From contig NZ_VKOG01000003.1 in NCBI RefSeq assembly GCF_007474545.1, positions 62,001-126,000 of the forward strand: a stretch of DNA of 64,000 nt. Reading direction: 5' to 3'. The position numbers and the translations under genes were made by a program. Source of the stretch: Chryseobacterium binzhouense (GTDB lineage Bacteria; Bacteroidota; Bacteroidia; Flavobacteriales; Weeksellaceae). The notes beneath the pieces were generated by a model. The model ran no database searches. It was not told the DNA's origin and saw only the letters and a list, made by a program, of their open reading frames with translations. Positions within the stretch are counted from its first letter, which is position 1; each line of letters starts with the position of its first letter. Shown here one piece after another: positions 6,868 through 13,763 of the stretch.

Positions 6868-8331
6868 TTATTTTGCTTCAAAATATACTCTTCTATTAGC
6901 TCTGTTTTTCCATTCAGGACATTTAGAAGCCGGGTCACATTCAGGATATTTCAGATCTTTCTTTCCATTTCCTTTAGAATTAAGCTTAGTAGCCTCTACC
7001 CCGTTTCTTACTAAATAATCTTTTACGTTTCTAGCTCTTTTTTCAGATAAATTTTGGTTGTACGCTTCCGTTCCTCTGGTATCTGTAGCACCAATTACAG
7101 TATAACTTCCATTTGAAGAATTGATGTAATTAACTGCATTATTTAAAATTGGTGTATTAGAAGGTAAGATTTTATCTGAGTTAAGATCAAATTCGATTCC
7201 GTCTAATTTAGTTTCAGCTTCAGAAACCATTCCACCGGTATTGTTTGCCGGTCCTGTAGGACATCCCTGATTTTCAACCGGTCCCGGAACAGTTACACAT
7301 TTATCATACAAATCAATCACTCCGTCCATATCTACATCCAAAGCAACACCTGCACCGTCAACTCTTGCACCTGCAGGAGTATCAAGCTGTCTGTCCCAGT
7401 CATCACAAACTCCGTCATTATCGGCATCACCGCTTTTACATACTTCAAGATCGTTTACTTTAGATTCCAAAACATCCATTTTGTAGTAAATTTCCTGTAG
7501 CGGATCATGCCACATCAAATGAGAATCGTGTTTTCCTAAGTTGATGCTAAGACCTAAAGTTGCATTGAAAAAATTGTCTGAAACCTGATCTTCTCTTCTG
7601 TTGATAGCGCTATATTGTTCTCCTCCACCATCAAACTGATCGTCTGTGGTTACAACATACATTACTCTACCTTCAAGATCTACTCTGTTGCTGATTTTAT
7701 ATTTAAGACCGGCTCCCGCTTGTCCGAAAAATGAAAATCCGCTGAATGGCTTCACTTCAGTCATTAACCGTTGCCCAAATTCGTCTTTCTGATATGCTCT
7801 GTAAGCTAAAGTTCCGATACCAGCATATCCATGAAGTGCCCATCTGTAAGGAGATTTGTTATCAACCCTTCTTAAAAGGTTTGAGAAATTAATATCCCCC
7901 AATAAAGATATTGCATCGTACTGTGTTCTGGCTCCTACCTGCTGAGTAACAGATGCGTTTGCAGGCGCATCGTCTTTAGTATTGAACCATCCTTGTCTTG
8001 TTTCACCGCGGTCATACTGCAATTTTAGACCGAAAGCATGAGTAATAGCTTTATCAACACTAAAATAAGCTGAATAACCAAAAAGATTTTTACCGTTTCC
8101 GTTTTTAATTGAAGTAAGATCTGCGGACTGCATCAACGGTACCCCGGCTCCAAAAGAGATTGACCAGTCATTGAATCTTTTAGAAGACTGATTAAAACGT
8201 TGTACATTGGCAGAACCAGAACTAAATGTGTTCGGATATTCAGTATTATCCACAACTTGTAAAGAATCCTGCGCCAATGCTGCAGTAGGAACTGCAATGG
8301 CAAGCGATAAAATTGCTAGTTTTGATTTCAT
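6868..8331 (-). CDS. OmpA family outer-membrane protein with thrombospondin type 3 repeats
   Basis: A 487-residue porin-like protein. A signal peptide (1-20, ending ALAQ) is followed by an N-terminal eight-strand barrel (about 50-270), then calcium-binding thrombospondin type 3 repeats (about 300-350: DADNDGVCDDWD and DVDMDGVIDLYDKC), and a C-terminal OmpA peptidoglycan-binding domain (about 375-487) with TDTRGTEAYNQNLSEKRA, the conserved Asp/Arg pair for diaminopimelate. This is the standard Bacteroidetes OmpA/P60-type layout. It is monocistronic with a terminator, and its roughly 300-nt upstream region is gene-free. It anchors the outer membrane to the wall and may be stress-regulated like its neighbours. 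Confidence 0.95.
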   Translation of the reverse strand: MKSKLAILSLAIAVPTAALAQDSLQVVDNTEYPNTFSSGSANVQRFNQSSKRFNDWSISFGAGVPLMQSADLTSIKNGNGKNLFGYSAYFSVDKAITHAFGLKLQYDRGETRQGWFNTKDDAPANASVTQQVGARTQYDAISLLGDINFSNLLRRVDNKSPYRWALHGYAGIGTLAYRAYQKDEFGQRLMTEVKPFSGFSFFGQAGAGLKYKISNRVDLEGRVMYVVTTDDQFDGGGEQYSAINRREDQVSDNFFNATLGLSINLGKHDSHLMWHDPLQEIYYKMDVLESKVNDLEVCKSGDADNDGVCDDWDRQLDTPAGARVDGAGVALDVDMDGVIDLYDKCVTVPGPVENQGCPTGPANNTGGMVSEAETKLDGIEFDLNSDKILPSNTPILNNAVNYINSSNGSYTVIGATDTRGTEAYNQNLSEKRARNVKDYLVRNGVEATKLNSKGNGKKDLKYPECDPASKCPEWKNRANRRVYFEAK

Positions 8332-8632
8332 ATAATTTATTTATTTGATTGTTTAATTCTTAAAAAAAAAAATTGAAAATTGAACAGATGTTAATTATAA
8401 AATTTTATGATAAAACATTAGAAAATTAACATAAGTAGTGTGCCGTCTCATATCCAATTACCATACCAAAGAAACAAAATGATAGTTTTAAGTTTATTAT
8501 TTAAATCATGTTGTATTATTAAAAAAATAACAATTTATAAAAGTTGATAAATAATTAATTTTTTTCAAAATGATTGATTTATATATTTCTCAATGAAAAT
8601 AATACAATAATACATTTATGGTAATTGATAAT
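8332..8632. other. AT-rich spacer upstream of ompA-like gene
   Basis: No gene is seen. It must contain the promoter of the OmpA gene on the minus strand and the 3' end of the small gene at 8633. ATAAAATTTTAT (8397-8408) is palindromic. ACCATACCA occurs at about 8459-8467, resembling the ATACCACA box of the DUF2383 genes but in the opposite orientation relative to ompA. No clean TAnnTTTG promoter was found. Confidence 0.4.
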
Positions 8633-8842
8633 TTAAGCACAAGACCTTGAAAAAATTTCACGTCCCAAATAGAACAAAAGATGCAGAGAATTTGACGGTA
8701 CAAAAAGCTGAATATTATTAGAATTAATCATTTTAAACTTCCAGCTGTATTTTTTACAGTAATGAAGTATTTGCTGTAGATCATTATCCAGCAGAGCAAG
8801 TGTTACAGAAATTTCCTGATTATTAATAGTAGATGGATTCAT
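8633..8842 (-). CDS. small hypothetical protein
   Basis: A 69-residue frame from ATG at 8842 (MNPSTINNQEISVTLALLDN). An in-frame TTG at 8875 would add 11 residues and leave a 17-nt gap to the gene upstream. It is soluble with alternating hydrophobic residues (LALLDNDLQQILHYC, NIQLFVPSNSLHLLFYLG), no signal and two to three cysteines. It probably forms a two-gene unit with the 85-residue gene at 8893. Family not recognised; coding status is moderately supported by position and composition only. Confidence 0.5.
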   Translation of the reverse strand: MNPSTINNQEISVTLALLDNDLQQILHYCKKYSWKFKMINSNNIQLFVPSNSLHLLFYLGREIFSRSCA

Positions 8843-8892
8843 ATATATTCTGATTGGTCTATCTTCCCTTTGCAATCAGCATGCCACAGAAC

Positions 8893-9150
8893 TCACTCGT
8901 CTCTAAAAACTTTTATAGATTCATCCGAGAAAATGATGGCAATTTCGACAGCAGATTCAAAATCAATTATATGACTTTTATTATCTTCATCTTTATTGTC
9001 AAGATTATATATGGTAACTTCAAAAGGATCATGCGTTATAACAGCAGGTTTACCTTCAACGACTTTTCTTTTTTTATATAGAACTCTTACGTTTTGAATA
9101 AGTGAAGTATTATCAATAAATTCTTTTTTTAGCTCAAAAGTTATTTCCAT
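8893..9150 (-). CDS. small hypothetical protein
   Basis: An 85-residue soluble protein (MEITFELKKEFIDNTSLIQN) with predicted beta-rich and acidic character (DNKDEDNKS in the middle, EIAIIFSDESIKVF at the end). No signal or membrane segment and no recognised domain. A hairpin with a T-run ends about 20 nt upstream of its ATG, so either the promoter is extremely close or expression depends on read-through from the DUF2383 gene. Confidence 0.6.
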   Translation of the reverse strand: MEITFELKKEFIDNTSLIQNVRVLYKKRKVVEGKPAVITHDPFEVTIYNLDNKDEDNKSHIIDFESAVEIAIIFSDESIKVFRDE

Positions 9151-9170
9151 AGATTATTTATTAGGTATTA

Positions 9171-9205
9171 AAAAAAACAATCCTAAAAATCACTCTTTAG
9201 GATTG
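9171..9205 (-). terminator. intrinsic terminator after DUF2383 paralogue 2
   Basis: CAATCCTAAA (9178-9187) pairs perfectly with TTTAGGATTG (9196-9205). On the minus strand it is followed by a run of seven or more T. It lies only 20 nt before the start of the next gene on the same strand, which makes an attenuation role conceivable. Confidence 0.75.
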
Positions 9206-9218
9206 CAAAATTGTAACA

Positions 9219-9238
9219 TGTGATCAATATGGATCACA
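9219..9238. promoter_or_regulatory. 7-bp dyad TGTGATC-N6-GATCACA, possible operator
   Basis: A perfect inverted repeat, TGTGATC (9219-9225) and GATCACA (9232-9238). It contains TGTGA and TCACA half-sites like those of Crp/Fnr proteins, though spaced by 10 rather than 6 nt. It lies between the DUF2383 stop codon and the terminator before the gene at 8893. A Crp/Fnr target is plausible because such a gene lies 600 nt away, but unproven. Confidence 0.35.
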
Positions 9239-9270
9239 AAATCAAAAATCAAAAATTAAAAATTTGAATT

Positions 9271-9723
9271 CTAATTTTTCATTTCGTTTAAATTACTGAA
9301 TTTGTTATAAGAAGATTTTAGATGATGAAGCTGATCGCTCACAATTCTTGAGCTTTCCGGACACAAATCTCCACTGTCTAAAGCATCCTGATAGGCGTCT
9401 ATTGCTGCTTCTTCACCAAAAACCACATTTTCTAAAGTAGACTCTGTTTTATCACCGGAAAATGAATTTTTAACATCAATCCATGCTCTGTGGATTGCTC
9501 CTGCTGTACTTGTAGTATTGTCTGCATCTCCTCCTTTTTCACGGATAAGACTCATCAGTTCAGATTTCATGGTTTGCGACTGACTTACCATTTGATCGTA
9601 ATCTGCTTTCAAAGGAGAATACGTTTCCCAAACTTTGTCTTCTACTTTAGAAAATCCTTCAATTCTGTCGTTCGTAATGTTCAGTAGATCGTTTAATACT
9701 GAAACTGTTCTTTCGTTTTGCAT
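9271..9723 (-). CDS. PA2169-type four-helix-bundle protein (DUF2383), paralogue 2
   Basis: A paralogue of the gene at 4916, sharing VLNDLL-ITNDRI-GF near the start, the HRAWIDVK segment and TLENVVFGEEAAIDAY. The chosen ATG at 9723 (MQNERTVSVLNDLL) matches the start of paralogue 1; a longer frame from 9780 adds 19 residues unlike the family. The protein is about 150 residues, soluble, helical and of unestablished biochemical function. It lies about 110 nt downstream of the second Crp/Fnr gene on the same strand and is followed by a strong terminator. GATACCACA, close to the P1/P2 box, lies about 80 nt upstream on its strand. Confidence 0.9.
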   Translation of the reverse strand: MQNERTVSVLNDLLNITNDRIEGFSKVEDKVWETYSPLKADYDQMVSQSQTMKSELMSLIREKGGDADNTTSTAGAIHRAWIDVKNSFSGDKTESTLENVVFGEEAAIDAYQDALDSGDLCPESSRIVSDQLHHLKSSYNKFSNLNEMKN

Positions 9724-9801
9724 AAAAATATTTTTTGTGATGTGTTTACTTTCTTGCAACGACCATACCATAAAAGGCATTTTATAATTAAAAATTAAAG
9801 A

Positions 9802-9810
9802 TGTGGTATC
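9802..9810 (-). promoter_or_regulatory. P1/P2-like box GATACCACA upstream of DUF2383 paralogue 2
   Basis: On the minus strand GATACCACA matches CATACCACA of the elements at 4674 and 4859 in eight of nine positions. The downstream GCATA partner is not conserved; the region 13-18 nt later reads ATTATA. Its presence before the paralogous gene is the reason for listing it. Confidence 0.3.
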
Positions 9811-9832
9811 TTTTTAAGTCAATTATTTTTTT

Positions 9833-10429
9833 TTAAACATAAATTTTACGATTGATAATTTTTAGAAAGTTTTCTTTTTCCAGCTGTTTCACAGTACGGA
9901 TAACTGTTTCCACACGTAATGCCGTTAAAGAAGCCAGCTGTTGGCGCGTAAGAGGAATTTCATATTCAAATTTTTCGGAATCCTCATTATAGCTTCTATA
10001 GTAATCTAAAGCTCCTTTCACTCTTACTGCTGGTCTTAAAGAAGAATTGTTATCAAGCATTATATATTTGTGATAAAGTCTTTCTGAAAGAAACTTATTG
10101 ATATCCCTGGATACATGAGGATTTTCATCTAATAACATCTCAAATTTTGCTTTAGGTAGTTTCAAAATTGTACATTCTTCGAACGTAATTGCATTTACAG
10201 GATATGTTTTATCAATAAAAAGCAAAAGTTCACAAACACTTAATCCTTTTTCCAAAATCGCAAAAATAAGTTCTTTACCTTCTTCGTTATAATTGTTGAG
10301 CTTAATTCTTCCTTCTACAATCTGATAATAGTATCGGGGACTATCTCCTTCACTAAAAATAACATGGGACGGCTGAAAAGTTTCGGTTTCTGCTCCGTAT
10401 CTCATAAGAAGATCTTCATGTATCAGCAT
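9833..10429 (-). CDS. Crp/Fnr family transcriptional regulator (paralogue 2)
   Basis: 198 residues, the same length and layout as the regulator at 3923: a beta-barrel sensor (about 15-105), dimer helix and winged helix. The HTH RQQLASLTALRVETVIRTVK differs by a single residue (A for G) from paralogue 1 over 20 positions, whereas the sensor domains are much more diverged. The two proteins should therefore recognise the same DNA site but respond to different signals, which is inference. No ligand signature (cAMP RxS, Fe-S cysteines) is seen. The DUF2383 gene follows about 110 nt downstream. Confidence 0.9.
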   Translation of the reverse strand: MLIHEDLLMRYGAETETFQPSHVIFSEGDSPRYYYQIVEGRIKLNNYNEEGKELIFAILEKGLSVCELLLFIDKTYPVNAITFEECTILKLPKAKFEMLLDENPHVSRDINKFLSERLYHKYIMLDNNSSLRPAVRVKGALDYYRSYNEDSEKFEYEIPLTRQQLASLTALRVETVIRTVKQLEKENFLKIINRKIYV

Positions 10430-10627
10430 AGCTTAATTTTTTTAGGTTTAATAAAGTATTCAAAGAAAGTATCTGTTGTAAACATCTAACAACAATTATT
10501 CCAATGCAGGAATAATTTTAATGTATAAAAACCAAGCATATTTCTATTTTTTAAAAAATTTTGCAATTTTTTTGAATAAAACTACATAAAGGCATAAAAA
10601 GTGTATTGTATGAGTACAACCAAATAA

Positions 10628-10810
<183 letters not shown>

Positions 10811-10830
10811 ACTAAACAAATTAAAAGAAT

Positions 10831-10860
10831 AAACAGCTGTCAATCGGCTGTTTTTTTTTT
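10831..10860 (+). terminator. intrinsic terminator of the small membrane protein gene
   Basis: AACAGC (10832-10837) pairs with GCTGTT (10847-10852), followed by an uninterrupted run of T to about 10860. Confidence 0.85.
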
Positions 10861-11246
10861 GCTTTTAACTAAGAAACAATAAAAAAGAGTATTTTTTAGT
10901 TATATAACCGGAGGGTTCAGTCTATATATCATCAAATTATTATTTAATTTTCAAATATTTGAAAATCAATCATTTAAAAATCTATATACCATTCTAGTTT
11001 TATAAATTTTTACGTTAATATTTATAAATGCTACCCACACTTGTTTGCCAAAGAAAATATATGCTTATATATTTGTTACAGAAAAGCATGAGACACTAAT
11101 CATTCATATATAACTTTTCATCATTCAGTTTTCATGTAGAATATCAGGGTTCGGACAAGCTAGGAACATGAACCCTGTTCTCTACAATTCCAGAAATATT
11201 TTTTGATGAAAATCACCATTTATACCATCACATTATATTAATAAAA

Positions 11247-11280
11247 AAATCTAACCTTCTTTGCGAAGGTTAGATTTTAT
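11247..11280. terminator. terminator of the TPR-AraC gene
   Basis: AAATCTAACCTTC and GAAGGTTAGATTT form a perfect 13-bp stem with a 5-nt loop and flanking A- and T-runs. It lies 30 nt beyond the stop of the minus-strand gene at 11310. Confidence 0.85.
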
Positions 11281-11309
11281 TTTTTGTAAAGTATAACTTT
11301 TTCTAAGAA

Positions 11310-13022
11310 TTATTCTTTTGATCTTTCCAGCTCACTGATTCTTTTCTTAATAAAATCTGCCGGTCTTATACCATTTTGTTCAAGAAAAATATTAGAGAAA
11401 CTTTGCCGGTTACTAAAACCAGCCGCTGAAGCAATGTGTTCAATTGAATACTTTCTCCACTCCTTATCATGATAAATTTTCTCGGTAGCGAAATTGATTC
11501 TTAAGACATTAATATAAGTGTTGAAGTTACTGCCTTTATATTCATTAATTACTTGTGACAGGTAAGAAGTATTTGTTTTAAACTGTTCAGCTAATTTTTT
11601 TAATGTCAAACCTTGTTCAAGGTAGCCTTGATTTTTTTCAAAGTTCTGTATGTCTTTCAATAACTTTTCAACAATACTATTATCAAACTTAATATTTTTC
11701 TCAGAATCAGCTATTGGCTCTTGCTTTACCGGAATTTCAACAGGCTGCTGTTGCTGCTGTTGCTGTTTTTCTTCCATTTTCTTTAGCAGATCTTCATAAC
11801 TTTTTTGGATTTTTTTCTGTTTCTTAAGCCTCATATAAATTACAAAAGCAAGAAATCCAATAACAACTACACAAAATAAAAGCAAAATTTTACTGAAGGA
11901 ATTGCTTTTTTCTAAATCTTCTTTAGTGTCCAAAAGCCTTTTGGTATCATATTCTTTATAGACACGTGTAGATAAATATTTAAAATCAGCTGCAATGATG
12001 CTATCCGCTTTCAATAGCTGATTAGTATAATACAACTCCTCCTTATGATTTTCTCTTTTCTTGTAAAATTCTATGAGTTCTTCATAATTTGTTCTTAATT
12101 CCGGAAGAATAAAGGTGTTTTTATTGAAAATTGAATCTACTTTTTTATAGTTCTCAACTTCTTTATCATGATTTCCAAGAATTTCATAACTTCTACCTTT
12201 ATAATAATAAATATATGAAATCCATGTAAAGTCATTAACTTTAATTAATTCAGGCAAAGATTTATCAAAATATTCAATGGCTTTATTATAGTTCTTCTTT
12301 CTAAACTCTGAAATACCTATGCTTTTATTAAAATAGCTCTTCTCCAGATAAAAATCTTTAGAATCAGGTAAAGTCTTTATTCCTTCTTTTAACAATTGAT
12401 CAGCCTGCGCATTCTTATCAAGCATCTGATAACAGACAATCGCTTGGTGAAGTGAGTTAAAATAACCCTTTCTATTGTTAAATAAAAGGTTTTTGTGCAG
12501 ATTATCACTCAGCTTTGTTTCAAAATACCTTATGCAATCATTAAAAATTTCTAGAGCCTCGTCGTAGTACCCTAAATAACTTTTAACAACACCAATATGA
12601 TATAAATTTTGATATTTTAAAAAGTCATCTTTAGAATCTTTTAAGTGCTCATAAGCTTTTAAGTATTCTTCTAAAGCTAACTGAAACTTTCTCTGGTTAA
12701 AATAATATATTGCACCTTTACTTAAAAAAGCATCACCAATCAAATCTTCATCTCCTGATTTTTTTGCTGCTGCTATTGCACTATCAGCATAGTTCAATTT
12801 ATTATTTGATGAATATAATATCGCATCTTTGTATGCTTGAAAAAGCTCTTTATGGTTATTTTCTGACTTGGCTTTCTTTATATATTGATTAATAAACACA
12901 AATGCTCTTGAATCATTTTCTTCAAAACCGTAATATTTCTCTCTCAATTTAGAATAATAATCCTGTGCATACAGTAATACAGTAAGCATAATAAAGAAAG
13001 AAGTAAAAATTTTTTTAATCAT
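11310..13022 (-). CDS. membrane-anchored TPR sensor with AraC-type DNA-binding domain
   Basis: 570 residues. A signal peptide (1-19, ending LLYAQ) is followed by a periplasmic region of TPR-like helical repeats (about 40-345; typical pieces are YYFNQRKFQLALEEYLKAY and YNKAIEYFDKSL), one transmembrane helix (about 379-397), a coiled, basic linker with seven consecutive Gln (420-426), and a C-terminal AraC/XylS HTH pair (about 460-565, with KLAEQFKTNTSYLSQVINEY and HIASAAGFSNRQSFSNIF). This one-component, membrane-spanning layout is a recurrent flavobacterial regulator type; the signal is unknown. It is divergent from the small lipoprotein gene at 13257 across 234 nt, so regulation of that gene is a reasonable guess. 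Confidence 0.92.
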   Translation of the reverse strand: MIKKIFTSFFIMLTVLLYAQDYYSKLREKYYGFEENDSRAFVFINQYIKKAKSENNHKELFQAYKDAILYSSNNKLNYADSAIAAAKKSGDEDLIGDAFLSKGAIYYFNQRKFQLALEEYLKAYEHLKDSKDDFLKYQNLYHIGVVKSYLGYYDEALEIFNDCIRYFETKLSDNLHKNLLFNNRKGYFNSLHQAIVCYQMLDKNAQADQLLKEGIKTLPDSKDFYLEKSYFNKSIGISEFRKKNYNKAIEYFDKSLPELIKVNDFTWISYIYYYKGRSYEILGNHDKEVENYKKVDSIFNKNTFILPELRTNYEELIEFYKKRENHKEELYYTNQLLKADSIIAADFKYLSTRVYKEYDTKRLLDTKEDLEKSNSFSKILLLFCVVVIGFLAFVIYMRLKKQKKIQKSYEDLLKKMEEKQQQQQQQPVEIPVKQEPIADSEKNIKFDNSIVEKLLKDIQNFEKNQGYLEQGLTLKKLAEQFKTNTSYLSQVINEYKGSNFNTYINVLRINFATEKIYHDKEWRKYSIEHIASAAGFSNRQSFSNIFLEQNGIRPADFIKKRISELERSKE

Positions 13023-13256
13023 TGATATCTCCCTGACAAATTTTCATCAAAAATACATAAAAACTATTTATAATAAGCTATTTTAAACTGATCTGTTTAA
13101 ATTTTTAAACAGCATTTTTTTATTAATGCTTTTATTACAAATTGTAAAAATTTATAAATCAGACCCCCTGTTTCTTGCTTTAAGTACAGATTTTGACTAC
13201 TTTCGAGCATCTAAAATTATCAAAAAATAGTAAGTTTAATCATTAATCCTAGTACA

Positions 13257-13601
13257 ATGAAAAACAATTTTATAGCACTTAGCTTAGCAATTATCGGAAT
13301 TTGCACAGTTGCCTGCAGGCAGTCTGATGAAAACTTTGATGAAGATTTTAAAGCATCTAAAGAAAATGTTGAAGAACCTCAAATGACAGCAAGAGATTCG
13401 ACAGGAATAAACCCAGATCCACCAAGAAACGGTACACATTGGAAAATAGCAGGTAAAAACAAGGAGAATCCAAAAGAGACACCTGAATCAGGAAGTCTAA
13501 TAGTTATAAAAAGAGATACCATAAATACTCCAACAACTGATATAGGTGATAATGGCGGTGGTGATCCTCCTAGAAATGGAACACACTGGAGAACAAAATA
13601 A
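13257..13601 (+). CDS. small lipoprotein with two DPPRNGTHW repeats
   Basis: 114 residues. The N-terminus MKNNFIALSLAIIGICTVAC looks like a lipoprotein signal with Cys20. The mature part is polar and apparently disordered, but contains an exact nonapeptide DPPRNGTHW twice, at residues 54-62 and at 103-111, the second only three residues from the C-terminus. The two DNA copies (13416-13442 and 13563-13589) differ at five third-codon positions and no residue changes, indicating selection on the peptide itself. I do not recognise a family. The divergent TPR-AraC membrane regulator next to it is a possible partner. A terminator follows. Confidence 0.8.
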   Translation: MKNNFIALSLAIIGICTVACRQSDENFDEDFKASKENVEEPQMTARDSTGINPDPPRNGTHWKIAGKNKENPKETPESGSLIVIKRDTINTPTTDIGDNGGGDPPRNGTHWRTK

Positions 13602-13624
13602 TAAGACATTTTTATTTAACAACT

Positions 13625-13657
13625 ACTACTTTCTAAAATTAGGAAGTAGTTTTTTTA
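13625..13657 (+). terminator. intrinsic terminator of the repeat lipoprotein gene
   Basis: ACTACTTTCT (13625-13634) pairs with AGGAAGTAGT (13641-13650) with one wobble pair, followed by seven T. Confidence 0.8.
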
Positions 13658-13704
13658 TGATAATTATCCATCTTTAATAAAGTACTCTGTACGTCCACTT
13701 ATAT

Positions 13705-13738
13705 TATTAAAAAAACCTTCCGAATTATGGAAGGTTTT
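13705..13738 (-). terminator. intrinsic terminator of the pdh E2 gene
   Basis: AAAACCTTCC (13712-13721) pairs perfectly with GGAAGGTTTT (13729-13738). The minus-strand 3' side continues as TTTTTTAATAAT. It lies 25 nt beyond the E2 stop codon. Confidence 0.85.
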
Positions 13739-13763
13739 AATAATATAAAAATCGTAATTTCTT

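Larger units (their letters stand above)
10811..11309. other. gene-free spacer with a 20-bp palindrome and a long-loop hairpin
   Basis: No gene is seen. Besides the terminators at each end it contains a perfect 20-bp AT palindrome (10947-10966, centred on AAATATTT) and CAGGGTTC (11145-11152) paired with GAACCCTG (11170-11177) around a 17-nt loop. The latter is the only GC-rich spot in the spacer and lacks a T-run, so it is unlikely to be a terminator. Confidence 0.45.

Noticed and set aside
9219-9238. Classical Crp site TGTGA-N6-TCACA
   Set aside because: The half-sites are present but spaced by 10 nt rather than 6, so it is reported only as a possible operator.
11142-11180. tRNA or tRNA-like fragment
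   Set aside because: GGGTTCGGAC resembles a T-loop but no acceptor, D or anticodon arms can be built around it.
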